Shown here: positions 62,801 through 64,000 of the stretch, one piece after another
How positions within the stretch are numbered: the first letter of the stretch is position 1
How the letters are laid out: the number at the start of each line of letters is the position of its first letter
From: Geomonas silvestris
GTDB taxonomy: Bacteria > Desulfobacterota > Desulfuromonadia > Geobacterales > Geobacteraceae
Length of the DNA stretch: 64,000 nt
Direction of reading: 5' to 3'
Assembly: GCF_014193515.1 (NCBI RefSeq)
Contig: NZ_BLXX01000001.1
Span: forward strand, 744,001 to 808,000
Made by a program: the position numbers and the translations under genes
The notes under the pieces: model-generated
Told to the model about the DNA's origin: nothing
Database searches by the model: none
Seen by the model: only the letters and a program-made list of their open reading frames with translations

Positions 62801-63005
62801 CGCCGAGCGCCAGCTGAAACGGCTTGCCGCTTTCAAGGAGCGGCACCGCGAGGACGCCCCGCGCTACCTGGCCCGCCTGAGGGAGGTGGCGCTTAACGAG
62901 GGGAACGTCTTCGGGGAACTGCTCGAGACGGTGAAGCACGCAAGCCTCGGACAGATCACCCAGACCCTGGCTCAGGTGGGGGGGCGCTACCGGAAGATGG
63001 TGTAG
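59862..63005 (+). CDS. icmF: Fused isobutyryl-CoA mutase IcmF (B12-dependent mutase with G-protein chaperone)
   Basis: The 1,047-aa protein joins three modules. Residues about 10-145 form the B12-binding domain with the base-off motif YDGHDAS (His 22) and ISSYNGGH. Residues about 190-400 form a MeaB-type GTPase with GDGGAGKST (199-207), ETPGTGQTG and LNKADL. Residues about 480-1047 form the acyl-CoA mutase barrel with FPYRTASAGETTRQFAGLRG and TSMTINGPAPILLAMY. It interconverts isobutyryl-CoA and butyryl-CoA. An adenosyltransferase gene follows, fitting cofactor supply. AGGTGAGTCGCC precedes the ATG. Confidence 0.94.
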   Translation: MKADLKARPYRILTAVAAYDGHDASILALNRALLSGAVPVEVIYLGFNMTGAQIAGAALQEGVHAIAISSYNGGHLQFFPHLVRRLAELGIAETLVVGGGGGTILPADAEILERAGVEKIYGPGWALDAVAADLCNRIAARNNHDCPSPPLPDPAAQGIDPVTLARLLTLAESPELPPQVAEWLAGTPAGSAKVVAVAGDGGAGKSTTIDELIRRLLENLPDLRIAILANDPTTARHGTPSAFLADRVRMNQIYHDRVWLRSVATGSPYAPLSPALPTLLKVLRRADFGLILVETPGTGQTGLDLAALDADLLIYLKTREYGSGLQLEKDQLLRDADLVVLNKADLEGAEAAFGEMQGVLSGFGKGPALFATTAKAARDPGLDLLAAGLCRRLGWEFPQAPAASDIFSYAKQRVLVPHRRRAYLAEIAERVRAYDRWTKEQLRLVRENPADLSRLAPECGRLLNEWPQQWQELSLQAARAQGVEPYVESLNGLKLPRVALPDPEDRAESLRFLLEEGLPGSFPFATGCFPYRTASAGETTRQFAGLRGPEETNRRLHFLARGVARPRLSIAFDGITLYGADSDEDPGSIGKIGEGGVAIDSWEDLKLVLEGFSIPEISTSMTINGPAPILLAMYFVAAQELELERAEREGGRPLAEAEREELKRRTLKELRGTLQADILKEVQAQNENIFQPDFAIKLLGDIQEWFIANGVRKFYSLSISGYHIGEAGASPVQEIAFTLANGFTYLENFLARGMAVDAFAPSFSFFFRVSHEAEWLAYGAVCRKIWAIALRDVYGAQARSQLFKFHTQTSGRALQAEEWDTLNPLRMGYHALLGLLANTNSLHVDSADEPMTTPGEKWVRQATMVPNFLREEAEGFLVQNLLSGSYAFRALMAEVQARVLQEFDRLDQLGGVLPATELGYQRRMIAEQSTRYEEQRRRPTPDHPDAPRRRIIGYNAFELPTGDPGKYPPVAELARPGAEDAERQLKRLAAFKERHREDAPRYLARLREVALNEGNVFGELLETVKHASLGQITQTLAQVGGRYRKMV

Positions 63006-63190
63006 GGAGAAGAGGCAGATGGCAAGAGGTGAAGGCTGGTAGCTTGAGTGGGGAAAATCCCCAAGCACCCGGATTTTGGACCGCCAGGCCGGATGAACCT
63101 TCGCAGAGAGTAGGGAGGTTGGAACGCGGGTCAAGCGGCGTGCGGTGCGGCGACAGCATCCCTTGGGATGTTTTTTTGAGGAGAATCGAG
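63006..63190 (+). promoter_or_regulatory. Leader with intrinsic terminator directly before the adenosyltransferase gene
   Basis: CATCCC (63157-63162) and GGGATG (63165-63170) form a tight hairpin followed by seven T (63171-63177). The RBS GAGGAG begins at the next base. Such a terminator between promoter and RBS is the layout of an attenuator. A second small hairpin, GGGGAAAATCCCC, lies at about 63045-63057. A canonical B12 box was searched for by eye and not found. Confidence 0.45.
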
Positions 63191-63835
63191 ATGACAACGG
63201 TGGGCGAAGATTTGGTAGGAGAGGCGGCGGTTGTCGACGAGAAAATCCCCTGCATCAGGGTGAAGCGCGGCACGCTGCCGGACAAGATCGACAGGCTGGA
63301 ACCCAAGGAGCGCCGTGGGCTTACGGTAGTGATCACCGGCAACGGCAAGGGGAAGACGACTTCGGCCCTGGGGATGGCGGTCCGGGCCTGCGGTCACGGG
63401 ATGAAAGTCTGCATCATCCAGTTCATGAAGGGGGACCTCTACGCCGGGGAGTGGGACGGGGTGCGGCAGCTCCCCGGGGTGGAGCTGCACACTACCGGAA
63501 AGGGGTTCTGCGGCATCCAGGGGAACCCCTACCCTTTCAGCGAGCACCGCGACAACGCCCACGACGCCCTGGACCTCGCCCGAGAGAAGCTGGAGTCGGG
63601 GCAGTTCGATCTCCTCATCCTCGACGAGATCAACAACGCTCTGAAACTGAAGCTGGTGGACCTGGAGCCGGTTTTGGAACTGCTGCGCAGCAAACCGGCG
63701 CTGGTGCACCTGGTGCTGACCGGCCGCGACGCCCATCCCGAGGTCGTGGAGTTAGCCGATACGGTGAGCGAGGTCCACGAGGTCAAGCACGCCTACCGCA
63801 AGGGAATCGAGCCGCAACCCGGCGTCGATTACTGA
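63191..63835 (+). CDS. cobO: Cob(I)yrinic acid a,c-diamide / cob(I)alamin adenosyltransferase (CobO/BtuR type)
   Basis: The 214-aa enzyme transfers the adenosyl group of ATP to cob(I)alamin, making the coenzyme needed by IcmF. The P-loop is TGNGKGKTTSALGMAVRA, followed by VCIIQFMKG, LLILDEINNALKL (Walker B) and LVLTGRDAHPEV, all typical of the CobA/CobO/BtuR family. A 40-residue N-terminal extension precedes the P-loop. The ATG at 63191 follows GAGGAG. It is 185 bases downstream of icmF, separated by an attenuator-like terminator. Confidence 0.92.
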   Translation: MTTVGEDLVGEAAVVDEKIPCIRVKRGTLPDKIDRLEPKERRGLTVVITGNGKGKTTSALGMAVRACGHGMKVCIIQFMKGDLYAGEWDGVRQLPGVELHTTGKGFCGIQGNPYPFSEHRDNAHDALDLAREKLESGQFDLLILDEINNALKLKLVDLEPVLELLRSKPALVHLVLTGRDAHPEVVELADTVSEVHEVKHAYRKGIEPQPGVDY

Positions 63836-64000
63836 AGAAGCGGCGCTTTTTGCGCGTCACGCGATCGCTTCCGCGCGCCGCTGCTGGTACCGTTGGTAGC
63901 GGCGCGCCCCCTCCCTGTACCGGATAACACCCCTCCCTCTTCAGAAGTCCGGCAACCGCTGTACCGGGCAAGCCCCGGCCGAAAGCGCCCTCATCCTGCG

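Noticed and set aside
63006-63190. Cobalamin riboswitch upstream of cobO
   Set aside because: No sequence resembling the conserved B12 box or the CCCGCAACTG core was found by eye; only a terminator-like hairpin is supported.
63836-64000. Start of a further gene or RNA at the right edge
   Set aside because: 165 bases without a clear start, RBS or RNA fold; anything here would need sequence beyond the window.

Overview
The window is GC-rich, densely coded, and almost certainly from a member of the Geobacterales (Desulfobacterota). A Geomonas/Citrifermentans-like genome is my best guess. This rests on gene content: a nar operon, a cbb3 oxidase operon, many PAS and hybrid kinases, sigma-54 promoters, a fused CoA mutase, and short intergenic heptamer repeats. 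No similarity search was possible, so the genus is inference. I recognise no tRNA, rRNA, insertion sequence or CRISPR array.

Layout. 1-8.0 kb: the 3' end of narG, then narH-narJ-narI and narK (+ strand, nitrate respiration), converging on hcp, a hybrid-cluster protein linked to nitrosative stress. 8.0-9.1 kb: a 53-aa Cys protein, a secreted Ala/Lys-rich protein behind a sigma-54-like promoter, and a DinB-fold protein. 9.4-17.4 kb: a complete cbb3 oxidase and assembly operon, ccoN-O-Q-P-G-H-I-S plus a TauE/SafE-like membrane protein. Here CcoO carries two haem c motifs and CcoP only one. 17.5-25.9 kb (- strand): a GGDEF response regulator, a Cache/PAS hybrid kinase with Hpt domain, and a second large PAS hybrid kinase. 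26-34.5 kb: a winged-helix-like/4Fe-4S protein, a type IA topoisomerase without a zinc tail, the 5' stub of a YefM/Phd-like antitoxin with its operator, recD2, a GabD-like dehydrogenase and a flavin-reductase-fold protein.

34.5-42 kb: GspB and GspA/ExeA, a CAP/SCP secreted protein, a small unknown, a nucleoside deoxyribosyltransferase-like protein overlapping a histidine kinase, and a chemoreceptor without a periplasmic sensor domain. 42.2-48.6 kb is one functional unit on the - strand. A histidine kinase with a periplasmic solute-binding domain and an NtrC-family regulator lie upstream of a consensus sigma-54 promoter. Four TATAAC-type elements sit between the promoter and the regulator. The promoter faces an amino-acid-type ABC importer (ATPase and two permeases) that has no binding protein of its own in the window.

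48.8-64 kb: a TPR protein; an AT-rich array with an exact 41-bp period (one 21-bp step) at 50.0-50.4 kb; two YkgJ-type cysteine-cluster proteins; small membrane proteins; a cytidylate-kinase-like protein; a cohesin-like lipoprotein; a ferritin-like protein; a Tsx-like outer membrane channel; a small membrane-protein gene broken by two in-frame TAG codons; and fused isobutyryl-CoA mutase icmF followed by a cob(I)alamin adenosyltransferase, its likely cofactor supplier.
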